Below are positions 45,912 through 55,616 of a stretch of DNA of 64,000 nt, in pieces. The DNA is from Cryptomeria japonica (taxonomy: Eukaryota; Streptophyta; Pinopsida; Cupressales; Cupressaceae): the NCBI RefSeq assembly GCF_030272615.1, contig NC_081415.1, forward strand, positions 234,619,303 through 234,683,302, read 5' to 3'. The notes under the pieces are model-generated. The model did not search any database, was not told the origin of the DNA, and saw only the letters and a program-made list of their open reading frames with translations. Every line of letters begins with the position of its first letter. Position 1 is the first letter of the stretch. A program made the position numbers and the translations under genes.

Positions 45912-46760
45912 AGAAAAATTTCATAAGGATATATTGTTAGAAAAAAATTGTGTGCTCAATTAGTCTCATGCAAATATGGGAGACTTAGATCCTTCTCTTT
46001 TCATTCATTACTTGATAGTTAAATTATATGTCAATCCACTCAAGAAAATTATCCATAAAAGACACCCTAGGACTACTTGATTAGTTAAAGAAAATTAAAA
46101 TATATTGGATTTTGAATTCATTGGTACTATTAATTACATAAAATGGCTCTTTAATATTGTACTAGTCTGAAAGAAGATGAATTCCACCTATATTTATTTA
46201 TAATTTCATGATATCAATACATATTATCACAAAAATAACACTTTCCCTTAGCCTAACATTGACACAATCATTGATATTACAATAAATTATCATATGCTCC
46301 TCCTCATGGATAGATTCTTAAGATAAAATTAGATATAGAATACAATAGAGGATCAACATAAGGCTCTTTATTATACACCTTAGGGAACCTTATATTATTG
46401 AGTTATTCATTTTGTCTTGAAGAATGGAGGAACTTATTAGAGAGTTATGTTTGTAGCATTGTATGACACTCTTCACCACAAGTTCAAGGATTATATTGAT
46501 GACATTTTGGATAAGGTTAAAACTAGGTAGATCACCCCATTATTTTTGTTGCATCCTATAACGGCTTCAAGAATTCAAAGTTTCTCTAAATTAAGAATGC
46601 GTGTCATTAATGTCATTAAGGGATTTTTTTGGGTTACACCATTTCTCAATGCGAGATTGAGCTTAATCCTGACAAACTCAAATCTATACTAGACATGCCT
46701 TCACCATGTAACCCCACACAACTCCATATCCTTTAGGGTTAATTATAGGCTATTATATGG
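45912..46760 (+). pseudogene. Ty3/gypsy RT remnant (G0)
   Basis: Shifted frames encode GDLDPSLFIHYLIV, LDFEFIGTINYIKWLFNIV, FPL-type fragments, DTLHHKFKDYIDDILDKVKT (the catalytic YIDD is kept) and IELNPDKLKSILDMPSPCNP. These match, in order, the G2 RT (62385-63152: LDPDLVMHHL, LDVGFIRPIDYADWISNIV, YVDY, IEVDLVKVKAIMDMPPPKN). No open frame remains. This is the right-hand half of the element that C1 split. Confidence 0.7.
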
Positions 46761-48496
46761 TTCAATTCTTAGCTTGTAGAAAAGAATCAACCATTCACTC
46801 ATTTACTTAATGTACAAACTTAATTTTGGATGTTTCATCTATTTACAAGGTACATTAAATGGTATTGTTAGGTCCCAAACACTTTGCTAGAATCCTAGAA
46901 ATTATTTTTTTAACATCCCTTAGCCTTATTTTATGTATTAACATATATCAATTGAATGATATCAATAATAGATCATTCTTAATAATCCATCATAAAATTG
47001 CATAAATCCATGTTTAATATTAAAGTAACATTATAATTATTACAATGAATTAGAATTTACAAATGCCAACAATTGAAATCTTCTTCTAGAGAAATATAAC
47101 ACTAATGCCAACAAATATGGCAAATAAGAAAACCTAGCTACAATTAAAATTTTCTTCTAGATAAATAAAAATTATAATGGAGACACTCTAATACAAATAA
47201 CCCCTACAAGTTTAAATTATTCTTGTCACAAAGGATTGTTTCCTAAATACTAAGCTCTGACGCTCAACAATCTCGTCCAACATGGAAACTCTTTCAAGCC
47301 TATGGGTTGCTCATGACTAAGTTGAATCTCTAGAGTTATTTGGTTCTCCTAATGGATGCCTCCTAATACTATTGATTTCTTGAGGAAAGGGAAGTAAGAT
47401 TTTCTCAAAAACTGAAACTACTATTGCTAATAGGAGGTGATGCACCTAAAATGGTGACTATGTTCATTGTCCTAAACTCATGATCAACTTAGACAAATAA
47501 GGTTTTACATTCACAACTCAAAACTGATCATCGAATACATTAATATTTTAAGAGAAGGTCTAAACTTTAGGGTTTGCATAAATGGAAATAAAGTTTCACA
47601 ATTTCAAACTATCAAATCATCACAACACAACTCATAAATCTTCATTTGATATGAATTCATTTGGTTCAACAAAGTATAAATAGGAAAAAATTAAAGGTTT
47701 TTGTAATAAAACACAATAAAAGAATCAACCACTCAATACAAAATTAACTCTGAAGGAATTTCTATTACAACTTGTACAAAATGCTTTGAAAACTGGAAAT
47801 ATGTTGAGTTACAATGTAATACTTGCTATGAATCGCAAGCCAAAGAAAGAACTAAATGAAAAAGGAACATGCAAGAAGACTTATAGAAGAAGTCTTGAAA
47901 TCAACTCTACGTGAACTGATTGTTCCTCTTCAAATTGAACTCCAATTGATTGCTTCTTCATTGAAATCATCTCCATCTTACATGATATATTTGCCTTAGG
48001 ACGAATCTAATGAAGAAGCTTGCAAAAAGTGTGTAGGAACTACTGCAAACTAAAGGTTAACTACTAAAATACTTGTCTTGATTGATGTATAACCCATGTA
48101 GAGTCTTTAATTGATGTGAAACTCATGTTCTTGCCCTAAAAATTCCTCCTTTTTAGGCCTCAAATTGATCCTTGCATTATAGACTCCACCTCTTGTGTTG
48201 CCAATTGATTCTTGCAGTGCCCATATGGAGAGTTGTAATTAATTTAATTGAACTTGATGATCCCATGATCAAAGGACATGTAAGAGAACCTTAAATTTCA
48301 CTTAAGGTTTAGGAGGTGTAGACTTATCTTCAAGGAACTAAAATTGTCACCTATGCATCTTATCTCTTTGTATTTTCTTGAAGATAACTATTTTTCTCAA
48401 TCATGACTTTGTGACTTATGATGATTTTGATATCTGGTGCCAGTCTTAAAGCCTTCTACCATGCTTCACTATGATGTCTCATCTTAGTTTCATGAT
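46761..48496. other. AT-rich stretch, possible old LTR
   Basis: No coding region recognised. TGTTAGGTCCCAAACACTTTG at about 46866 looks like an LTR start, and there are internal near-repeats (CAATTGAAATCTTCTTCTAG and AATTAAAATTTTCTTCTAG near 47065 and 47143). No matching end or TSD was found. Confidence 0.3.
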
Positions 48497-48982
48497 TGAG
48501 ATTTTGCCAAGATCAAGAGCTCAATGAAATGTACAAAATAGAGACACAATATAGGACAAGAATAAACTGTATTCTCATCAATAGAAAATTATCAATATCA
48601 TGATTCAATAGTTACATACAATGTAGATGAGCTTGCTTATATAGGCAAGGCTAGGGATATGTGAGCACACAAACATGACATGTGGCTCAATAAGAAACAA
48701 CGGTAGGTAGGAAATAGGTGTGGGTAGGTAGGAGAAATAATATAATAGTCCACATGAGGTGGATCACCCACCGAAGGTGGAATTATCACTCCATAATAAG
48801 TGGATATGATAAAGTAGTAACAAGATCAACACGATAAAAGGTGGAATTTCTCCTACACACACTATTCCAATGTGGCACAAACACCCAAGTGTCTCATATC
48901 CAAACTACTATGAAATGCATTATCCTAAGTAAACTTAAGTAAGTGTAATAATATCCAAGATGAATAATTATTTACACCAACA
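48497..48982 (-). repeat. 3' LTR of element A
   Basis: Same ends and length as 53249-53734; about six mismatches. A TATATAAGC box lies near 48637 on the minus strand. Confidence 0.93.
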
Positions 48983-48992
48983 CCCCCCCTTA
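48983..48992 (-). other. polypurine tract of element A
   Basis: Minus strand TAAGGGGGGG directly before the 3' LTR. Confidence 0.7.
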
Positions 48993-49314
48993 AGTGCAAC
49001 TTAGGGGAATGCACTTAAGTCCATAATGCAACTAAGTAATGCAAGATGGGTCCCAGCTATGAGGCCATGTTAGGTACCCATGTACAAATGCAAACCAATG
49101 CAATGAAAACTCTCACAAAGTGGGGAAAGAGAGAAAAACCCAATGGGAAAAAACCCTCCCCCAAAAGAGAGATGAAAGCTATACAAGAGAACTCTCATAG
49201 AAGAATGTGAGGAACAATACCCCATGTGAGGAAAAATTTCCCCCCATATGAGAGAAGAAGAGAAGTCAAACTGTGACCCCCCCTCAATGGAGAATCTGCA
49301 CCAATGATAGAAGC

Positions 49315-50385
49315 TCAATGTATGAAGAAACTGCTCCATGAACATCGAACAACATTCCTTCCCTTAGGAAGAAACAAAACCAAAGGTGTATCCATGAAGT
49401 CTCCCCAATCATGAAGGGAAGATGTATGAAGAAAACTCATGATAAATGGAATCTCTGAAAACTGCTCAAGTGTCCCCATGTCGATGCTTAAAGATACCCC
49501 TTCCAAAGGTGGTAAACTATGCCACACTGCTGAAAAAGGCACTCCAAGATCTAGTGGAGATGGATGTAGAACATGTCCCAAAGATTCACATGTCTCCTCA
49601 AAACATAAAGAGACCTCCTCCAACTGTTGTACATAAGTATCCACAATCATGTCAACCTCTAAGGAATGATCATGTAGAGAATGAACAAGAGGGTCGGAGT
49701 GTTCCCTCGCAACAATCAAAGAAGGATCATCTTCATCAAAGAGAAGATGAATGTCATCAATGATGTCTCCCAAATCTGCAATGTAGGATTCCATAAAAAA
49801 ACCTGCAATGTCTATCAAGTAATCATCCCATGAATCTGAAGTTGGAAGACAATGAATATCCTGCTGCACTGAATCACATGAAGGCAAAACTATCGCACTA
49901 TCCGCATCATCAGGTGCAATAGGTGATGTGATATCAATAAGAGAAGATGAAATACAAGACTCAGGAATGGGGTCACATGTGAGAATTCCCATGTTCAAGT
50001 GCCCAAAGTTCTCCTCAAAATCTGAACCATCACAATAAGTGTGATCAACATGTGTAGAATCATCAAATGTGAAATCGTCATCATCAACAAAATCTGAAAA
50101 GGAGTATAATCGAGATGCATGATCAACCACCCCAGTTGCAATGATAGCTCTAGTCTCCAAGTCTCTAATGAAAACTGAGTTAGGTGTGAACTCCACAACT
50201 CTCTTAGTAGTGCCATGTGTGATTTGATAGATAGAAAGGAGATTGTTTGTCAAGTGGGGTACACGCAACACATCATTGAAGGAGTTATCCCCAATGTCAA
50301 TAGATCCTTTCCCAATCACATCCATGTATGTATGATTGCCCATCAAAATCTTTGGCATGGTGCAAGGCTCAAATGTAGAGAACAT
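49315..50385 (-). CDS. protease continuation and acidic domain of element A
   Basis: Same frame as gag, directly after the TAG at 50389. The start completes the protease and pre-integrase segment (NHTYMDVIGKGSIDIGDN, VLRVPHLTNNLLSIYQITHG). After that, copia elements continue into integrase, but here about 230 residues very rich in Asp/Glu/Ser follow (FVDDDDFTFDDSTHVDHTYC, LLFDEDDPSLIVAREHSDP). No integrase or RT motif. 356 residues, ending about 330 bp before the 3' LTR. Function of the acidic part unknown; it could mimic nucleic acid or bind gag (speculation). Confidence 0.7.
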   Translation of the reverse strand: MFSTFEPCTMPKILMGNHTYMDVIGKGSIDIGDNSFNDVLRVPHLTNNLLSIYQITHGTTKRVVEFTPNSVFIRDLETRAIIATGVVDHASRLYSFSDFVDDDDFTFDDSTHVDHTYCDGSDFEENFGHLNMGILTCDPIPESCISSSLIDITSPIAPDDADSAIVLPSCDSVQQDIHCLPTSDSWDDYLIDIAGFFMESYIADLGDIIDDIHLLFDEDDPSLIVAREHSDPLVHSLHDHSLEVDMIVDTYVQQLEEVSLCFEETCESLGHVLHPSPLDLGVPFSAVWHSLPPLEGVSLSIDMGTLEQFSEIPFIMSFLHTSSLHDWGDFMDTPLVLFLPKGRNVVRCSWSSFFIH

Positions 50386-50388
50386 AGA

Positions 50389-51399
50389 CTATGAAGATGC
50401 CATATGATGAGAAGCCCCTGAATCTAGAAGCCATCTCTCTGAATCATGACTGGTAGTAGCACAAAGAGCTTTTCCTTTTCTTGTCCCAAAAGAGTGAGTC
50501 TTCCCACTTGTAGAAGCCATGAATGCTTGCCCTTTTCCTTTTGAATGTGAGGAAGTGGAAGTTGATGAATCATCCTTCTTGTAGACTTTAGGCAAATCAA
50601 TGTTATGCTTTTTGATGATATGTGTAAGCTCATCAATCTTCTTAGAATGGCAAGGATGCTCCTCATGACCAATCTTTTTACAATAAGCACAAGTAGGTCT
50701 CTCCCTCTTTGGTGAAATATCTCTCTTGGAAGAGGATGAATCTCCTTGTTTTGAAGAAGATGGTGCTTTTTCTTTAGACTTTGATTGCCATTTCTTCTTG
50801 TTTGAGTTGTCCTTTCCTTGATTTCCTTTGTTCCCTTGATTTGCCACTAATGCTTGAGACTTAGAAGCCTTAAGAATGCCCATGCTTATCAACTTAGTTT
50901 GTTCCATCATCAACATTTCATTGAAAGCATCAAATGTCAGCATTTTGTAGCTTGAACCCATTGTCATCCTATGGGTTTGGAAACTAGAAACAAATGCTGC
51001 ATATTCTTGTGGAAGCTTGCCTATCAAGTTGAATATCAATTGAGTATCCTTCTTATCAATGCCACAATCTTTGAGTTGTGCCCTCAACTCATTTACCTTA
51101 GTGACATAATCTTGTATAGTATCAAAGTTCTTGAGATCTAACATGGTGAGATCACTATCAATTTGATATCCCCTAATCTCATCAACTTGACCATACAAGT
51201 CTTGAAACTTTTGCCAAGCATCCTTGATTAGAGTACACTTCTCAATATGAAAAATGAGATCCTTTGATACATACTTTCTTAAGGTACCAATTGCCATGAT
51301 ATTTTTAGTGAGCCAATCCAAGTGACCAACTGGATCAACCTTAGGATCAGCGGGAGCAACAATAGTTCCATCAATGTAATGAGTGAGTCCTTTTTCCAT
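50389..51399 (-). CDS. gag-protease of element A
   Basis: 336 residues. The copia gag core includes KDLIFHIEKCTLIKDAW, FQDLYGQVDEIRGYQ and LRAQLKDCGIDKKDTQ; a Lys/Ser-rich linker leads to the knuckle CAYCKKIGHEEHPC near 50690. The end is the protease site WLLDSGASHHMASS with an intact Asp-Ser-Gly, followed by TAG at 50389-50391. The first residues of a normal copia gag are missing: an LTR fragment (51429-51557) sits just upstream of the start and a duplicated piece of this gag start lies beyond it. Gag would form particles; trans-supplied RT and integrase would be required. Confidence 0.85.
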   Translation of the reverse strand: MEKGLTHYIDGTIVAPADPKVDPVGHLDWLTKNIMAIGTLRKYVSKDLIFHIEKCTLIKDAWQKFQDLYGQVDEIRGYQIDSDLTMLDLKNFDTIQDYVTKVNELRAQLKDCGIDKKDTQLIFNLIGKLPQEYAAFVSSFQTHRMTMGSSYKMLTFDAFNEMLMMEQTKLISMGILKASKSQALVANQGNKGNQGKDNSNKKKWQSKSKEKAPSSSKQGDSSSSKRDISPKRERPTCAYCKKIGHEEHPCHSKKIDELTHIIKKHNIDLPKVYKKDDSSTSTSSHSKGKGQAFMASTSGKTHSFGTRKGKALCATTSHDSERWLLDSGASHHMASS

Positions 51400-51428
51400 A
51401 AGTTTACTCCATGCATCAATTTTCCAAG

Positions 51429-51557
51429 TGAGATTTTGCCAAGATCAAGAGCTCAATGAAATGTACAAAATAGAGACACAATATAGGACAAGAATAAACT
51501 GTATTCTCATCAATAGAAAATGATCAATATCATGATTCAATAGTTACATACAATGTA
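51429..51557 (-). repeat. misplaced LTR fragment at the gag start of element A
   Basis: 129 bp identical in type to the first part of the LTR (TGAGATTTTGCC to ATACAATGTA). It is bounded by two copies of a gag-start segment (51372-51413 and 51551-51592, CAATGTAATGAGTGAGTCC onward). The microhomology CAATGTA occurs at the switch. Confidence 0.85.
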
Positions 51558-51592
51558 ATGAGTGAGTCCTTTTTCCATAAGTTTACTCCATG

Positions 51593-53232
51593 GATCATTT
51601 TTTCAAGTAGCATAATTATGAGGAGATAATAGATGAAACTTAGAAGAACCCATAACAACAAAAAGGAAGGAACACAAGAGCACAAAAGCACAAGATACAC
51701 CCCCCCAAATTCAATCAATCAAAGTACCCCCCCAAAAGTGATGATTTTGGCACTTTATAGTTAGTGCGATTACAATGAGCAACTTGCAAAACAAGGCAAA
51801 GTGGACTTATGATGAAAATTTTACAACTTCTCAAATGAGATACAAGAGACTTCAATCAATACTGCAATGAATCTAACTAAGATTCAAGCAAATATACAAG
51901 TACCAAGAGAGCCAAAAATGGCCAAAATCTGAAAGTACAATTTCTACTTACAATGGCATCAATCTGATAGCATCATGTGAAATTAGATGAAAAAATATGC
52001 ACTTTCAAAAAAAACGGCACATGAAAAGGAGGTCATATGACCCCAAACAAAGCCTCTGAAGTTGCAAAAACTAGGATTACTCAGGTACAGTCACCAAAAA
52101 CTGCATTTTCTGAACAATTAGTGCATCAAAAATAAAAAATTTCTTCACCGCTATGGAGAGCACAAAATTCTAGCCCATTTCAAAAAAAAATGCACCCAAA
52201 AAGGAGCAAAAATGAGCAAGTTATGGCCATTTGAAGTTGAACTGCAAAATCAAAAAGCTCAATGAGAGGGGCCTGCCAAATTTTTGAAAAATTCTGATGT
52301 GGCACTGATGTCAGCAAGTCACTATGTTAAATTTGATGGCCATATGACCTTCACAAAAACTTCGCCTATCTGCTGACTGGGCATCCGTACTGTACGGACT
52401 AATGACGTGGCAGGTGACTGTGCAGGCCGTACGGATGACGTGTCACAGTGACTATGTGTACAGAGGGCCTGCATGGCATAGGTGACGTGTTGTACGGTTT
52501 TACCCATGGGCCAGTGGCCGCCTACCACGTGGCAGACGCAGTTTCCACCTGGTTTGGTGGTCGCCGACGGAGGACTAGATGGCGCTGGAAGTCTTTGGCC
52601 GGCGGCGGCGCTAGAGGGTACCGGCGAGAACCTGCGTGCGCTGATGTATAAGGGAGCCGGTGGGAACCTGCATGCCCTGGTGTCCGAGGGAGCCGACAGA
52701 AACCTGCGGGTGCCAGTAGAAGCTGCGGTCGGGAAGTGGGGGAGGCGCCGGGAGGACCTACGGACAGTGACGGTGGCACAGCTCTTAGCACGGGCGGAAG
52801 GTACAAGCGTGGCATCTGGAGCGGTCAGGGTGCTGCAGAGTATGATAGACCTATAACATGCGACACGCAGGTACGACAGGTCACGGGGGGGGGTGTCTAC
52901 GAACCCCCCAAAAACTTGCCTTTTTTTTTTTTTGATTTTTCAATTTTTTTTTTAATTTTGATTTTTTGAAAAATATTTCAGAAAATGAATTTTTTTTCTT
53001 TCGAAAAATATAATAAAAAATTCTGAAATTCATACAATAGTAGCAAAATTGGCTAAAAAAATTTTTCTCACCAAAATAGGCCGACTTTATAACCAAAATT
53101 CATGGAAACGACCTTCTGGGTGCAATGGCGGGGTCGGATCTAGTCTAGAACGCCTCCAAAAGATGCTGCTCCTCAGATCTACCTCTTGATGTCGCAATAA
53201 TGTCTCTTCAAGATGAATCAATGAAGCCCCAA
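51593..53232 (-). other. long leader of element A
   Basis: AT-rich leader of about 1.6 kb with a foreign-looking GC-rich island at 52376-52880. No sense-strand gene. A T-run and a G-run (52887-52935) flank the island's right side. Confidence 0.55.
52376..52880. repeat. GC-rich island with 36-bp repeats in the leader of element A
   Basis: Strikingly G+C-rich against AT-rich surroundings. Between about 52614 and 52725 three tandem 36-bp units occur (core GAACCTGCGTGCGCTG, GAACCTGCATGCCCTG, AAACCTGCGGGTGCCA). In the plus frame of a 124-aa ORF (52482-52856) they read as a 12-residue repeat (GTGENLRALMYK, GAGGNLHALVSE, GADRNLRVPVEA). A 9-bp inverted repeat CATCCGTAC...GTACGGATG lies near 52382 and 52430. 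Origin unknown; possibly captured genomic DNA. Confidence 0.65.
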
Positions 53233-53246
53233 TGGCTCTGATACCA
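53233..53246 (-). other. primer-binding site of element A
   Basis: Minus strand TGGTATCAGAGCCA, two bases inside the 5' LTR; complementary to initiator methionine tRNA. Confidence 0.88.
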
Positions 53247-53248
53247 TG

Positions 53249-53734
53249 TGAGATTTTGCCAAGATCAAGAGCTCAATGAAATGTACAAAATAGAGACACA
53301 ATATAGGACAAGAATAAACTGTATTCTCATCAATAGAAAATTATCAATATCATGATTCAATAGTTACATACAATGTAGATGAGCTTGCTTATATAGGCAA
53401 GGATAGGGATATGTGAGCACACAAACATGACATGTGGCTCAATAAGAAACAAGGGTAGGTAGGAAATAGGTGTGGGTAGGTAGGAGAAATAATATAATAG
53501 TCCACAGGAGGTGGATCACCCACCGAAGGTGGAATTATCACTCCACAATGAGTGGATATGATAAAGTAGTAACAAGATCAACACCATAAAAGGTGGAATT
53601 TCTCCTACACACACTATTCCAATGTGGCACAAACACCCAAGTGTCTCATATCCAAACTACTATGAAATGCATTATCCTAAGTAAACTTAAGTAAGTGTAA
53701 TAATATCCAAGATGAATAATTATTTACACCAACA
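53249..53734 (-). repeat. 5' LTR of element A
   Basis: TGAGATTTTGCCAAGATC to TTTACACCAACA on plus, 486 bp. Confidence 0.93.
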
Positions 53735-54139
53735 ATAACTGTAATCCTCTTCTGATTAATAACATTGTCAACAGTGATTTTTCTAACCTTTGATCTTATT
53801 GTGTCCAAATGCTTTTGGATCTTTGTTGTTCCTTTTCTTTCTTCTTCAAACTTGTAACACTTCTCTAAAATCACATCATGGTTGAGGCTATTGACTAAGG
53901 CTATTTCTTTGACTATAGCTGAATGCTAAATTATTTTTATGTGCTCACTATTTTGGTACTTTTCTAGAACATATAGTCAAAAAATCAAAATTGTCTTTTG
54001 AATTTTATGTTATCTCTTCTCATTGTTTTCTTGTTGCATCACTATTATCTCATTAAGGAAGTGACTTTTAATCACTTTTTTCCTATCCCTTTCCTCTATT
54101 TCTCTTGGTACAACATTGGGCCTCAAGATTCATTATTAC
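53735..54139. other. spacer, nothing recognised
   Basis: AT-rich DNA between element A and the G2 LTR. No gene or element boundary seen other than ATTAC (54135-54139), a possible left TSD of G2. Confidence 0.4.
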
Positions 54140-55593
54140 TGTAGTCACATAAATTTGTCCACTTAATTAAATGAATATTTACTATTTATTTGATTATTTA
54201 ATCACTAGTCATTAGTTAATTAAATTAACATTTAATTAATTCATCTCTAAACTCTTCTTCTATTAACTAAATAAACTATCCAATTTATTTAAATTAATTC
54301 ATTAAAACCACACTCTAACAATCAATTAAATGAATAAAACATATTTATTTAATTTGACCCCCTTTCCTCCTTTAAATAAATAAATAAATATTTATTTAAA
54401 TCCCTAAACTAACCCCCCACTTGCATTCTCCTACAAATGCAAGTTGCACCTATTTGTTTGAAATAATAAATTTTATTTTAATTAAAATCCTATTTTCTCT
54501 CACCCACCAAACCCACTTGTTCTTCTAAACCATTCTTAATTAGCCTAATCCTATCCCCTAATTATTGTCACATTCCTAAGCAACTTGGAGTCACTTCTCA
54601 AAGTCTCCAAAGTCTTTGAAAAGCATTAAATGGCTTTTATCCTTCCACAAGTTAACCCCTAAAGTCTTCCAAACCATTAATGGTTCTTACATAACCATTT
54701 ATGGCTCTTACATAGCCATTTATGGTTAAAATCAACTCACCCACATGGTTAGAGACTTTCCCTCTAACTCAACCTCTAATTAACTCATGGGTCTCTTGAA
54801 GCATTCATTGCTTTGACCATGGTTATCCTCACTAACTCTTGCACAAGAGTTTGTCCATTGGATAAAGGCATTATTCATTGTATAAAGGCTTTATTCATTC
54901 AACTCAACACTAACCTTACCTCCTAAGGTAACCCTCAATTCATCTATGGCATTTAATGCTTCTTCCCTCTCCTCTCAAGCCATCTCATGTTGACATTTGT
55001 CATCCTGGGATTGGGTTGAAAGCCCTCACATGGATCACAAACCCATCAATCCTGGCCCTTGTTGAGATTACTCAATCTCAACCATCCATTGCTTTATTTT
55101 TCCTATAAATAAAGCCCATTCCTTCATAATCTAGATCCAGAAATCTTGTATCCATCTAACCTATAGTAAAATTGAGAGAGCATTTAGGAACAATTACTTT
55201 GTTATTTTTGTTAAAATTAACATAGATAATTAGGTGCTTTCTTTTATAATTAGTTTGTTTACACTTGCATTTACATAATATTCATTTTCATAATCTTGAA
55301 CCTCCATAAGACATCCATAATAATGCAAAAAGTTGCTGAGAGCTACACTCATGTGGAACTTGGAGAGGAGAGAAATAAGGGAGGAGCAACTATGAGCATG
55401 CTGGCAAGCATTTGGGAGTGTTTTATGTCTTTTCTCCGTTTTTGTATGTTTGCTATAATCTGTTTAATATCTCTCTTGATATGCATGGTTAGGATTGTAG
55501 TTTCTTTCATCTTTCGTTGTTGATTGATACTAACTAACACTAACGTTTGAATGACTTGTCTTGTGTTCCTAACATCCTTTTTGTAGTGCATCA
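54140..55593 (+). repeat. 5' LTR of G2
   Basis: TGTAGTCACATAAATTTGTCC to TTTTTGTAGTGCATCA, 1,454 bp, adjoining the PBS. TATA box TATAAATAAA at 55104-55113. Similar to the solo LTR at 42042-43429. Confidence 0.82.
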
Positions 55594-55616
55594 TTTGGTG
55601 AACCTAGCGTGAATCG
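55594..55616 (+). other. primer-binding site candidate of G2
   Basis: TTTGGTGAACCTAGCGTGAA right after the LTR; near-identical to the site of the gag-protease gypsy element at 7181-7202. Confidence 0.6.

Larger units (their letters stand above)
17566..46760 (+). mobile_element. decayed Tat-like Ty3/gypsy element G0, host of the nest
   Basis: Two separated remnants read in the same orientation and fit one pol. At 17595-17715 WDQLDHIPLDNIQNV matches the pre-RT linker of element G2 (IEWNQPNPPCLDHFQN at about 61916). At 45960-46740 RT remnants follow. Element C1 lies exactly between them, in the linker-to-RT interval. Neither LTR of G0 was identified, so the span given is only between recognised pieces. 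Confidence 0.55.
48497..53734 (-). mobile_element. copia-type non-autonomous element A (gag-protease-acidic ORF)
   Basis: Two 486-bp LTRs (48497-48982 and 53249-53734) differ at about six positions. PBS 53233-53246 and PPT 48983-48992 place it on the minus strand. The interior has a 1.7-kb leader, gag with one zinc knuckle, protease and an acidic continuation ending at 49315; integrase, RT and RNase H are absent. No matching TSD (ATGAT left, ATAAC right), so a flank may be rearranged. A young but enzyme-less element. Confidence 0.85.

Noticed and set aside
52482-52856. 124-aa plus ORF (and a 97-aa minus ORF) in the GC-rich island as a host gene
   Set aside because: GC-rich DNA has few stops by chance; there is no domain, it lies inside a retroelement leader, and the repeat alone explains the pattern. 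Kept only as a repeat finding.
48497-53734. Clean TSD for element A
   Set aside because: The 5-bp flanks ATGAT and ATAAC do not match, and no small shift fixes this.
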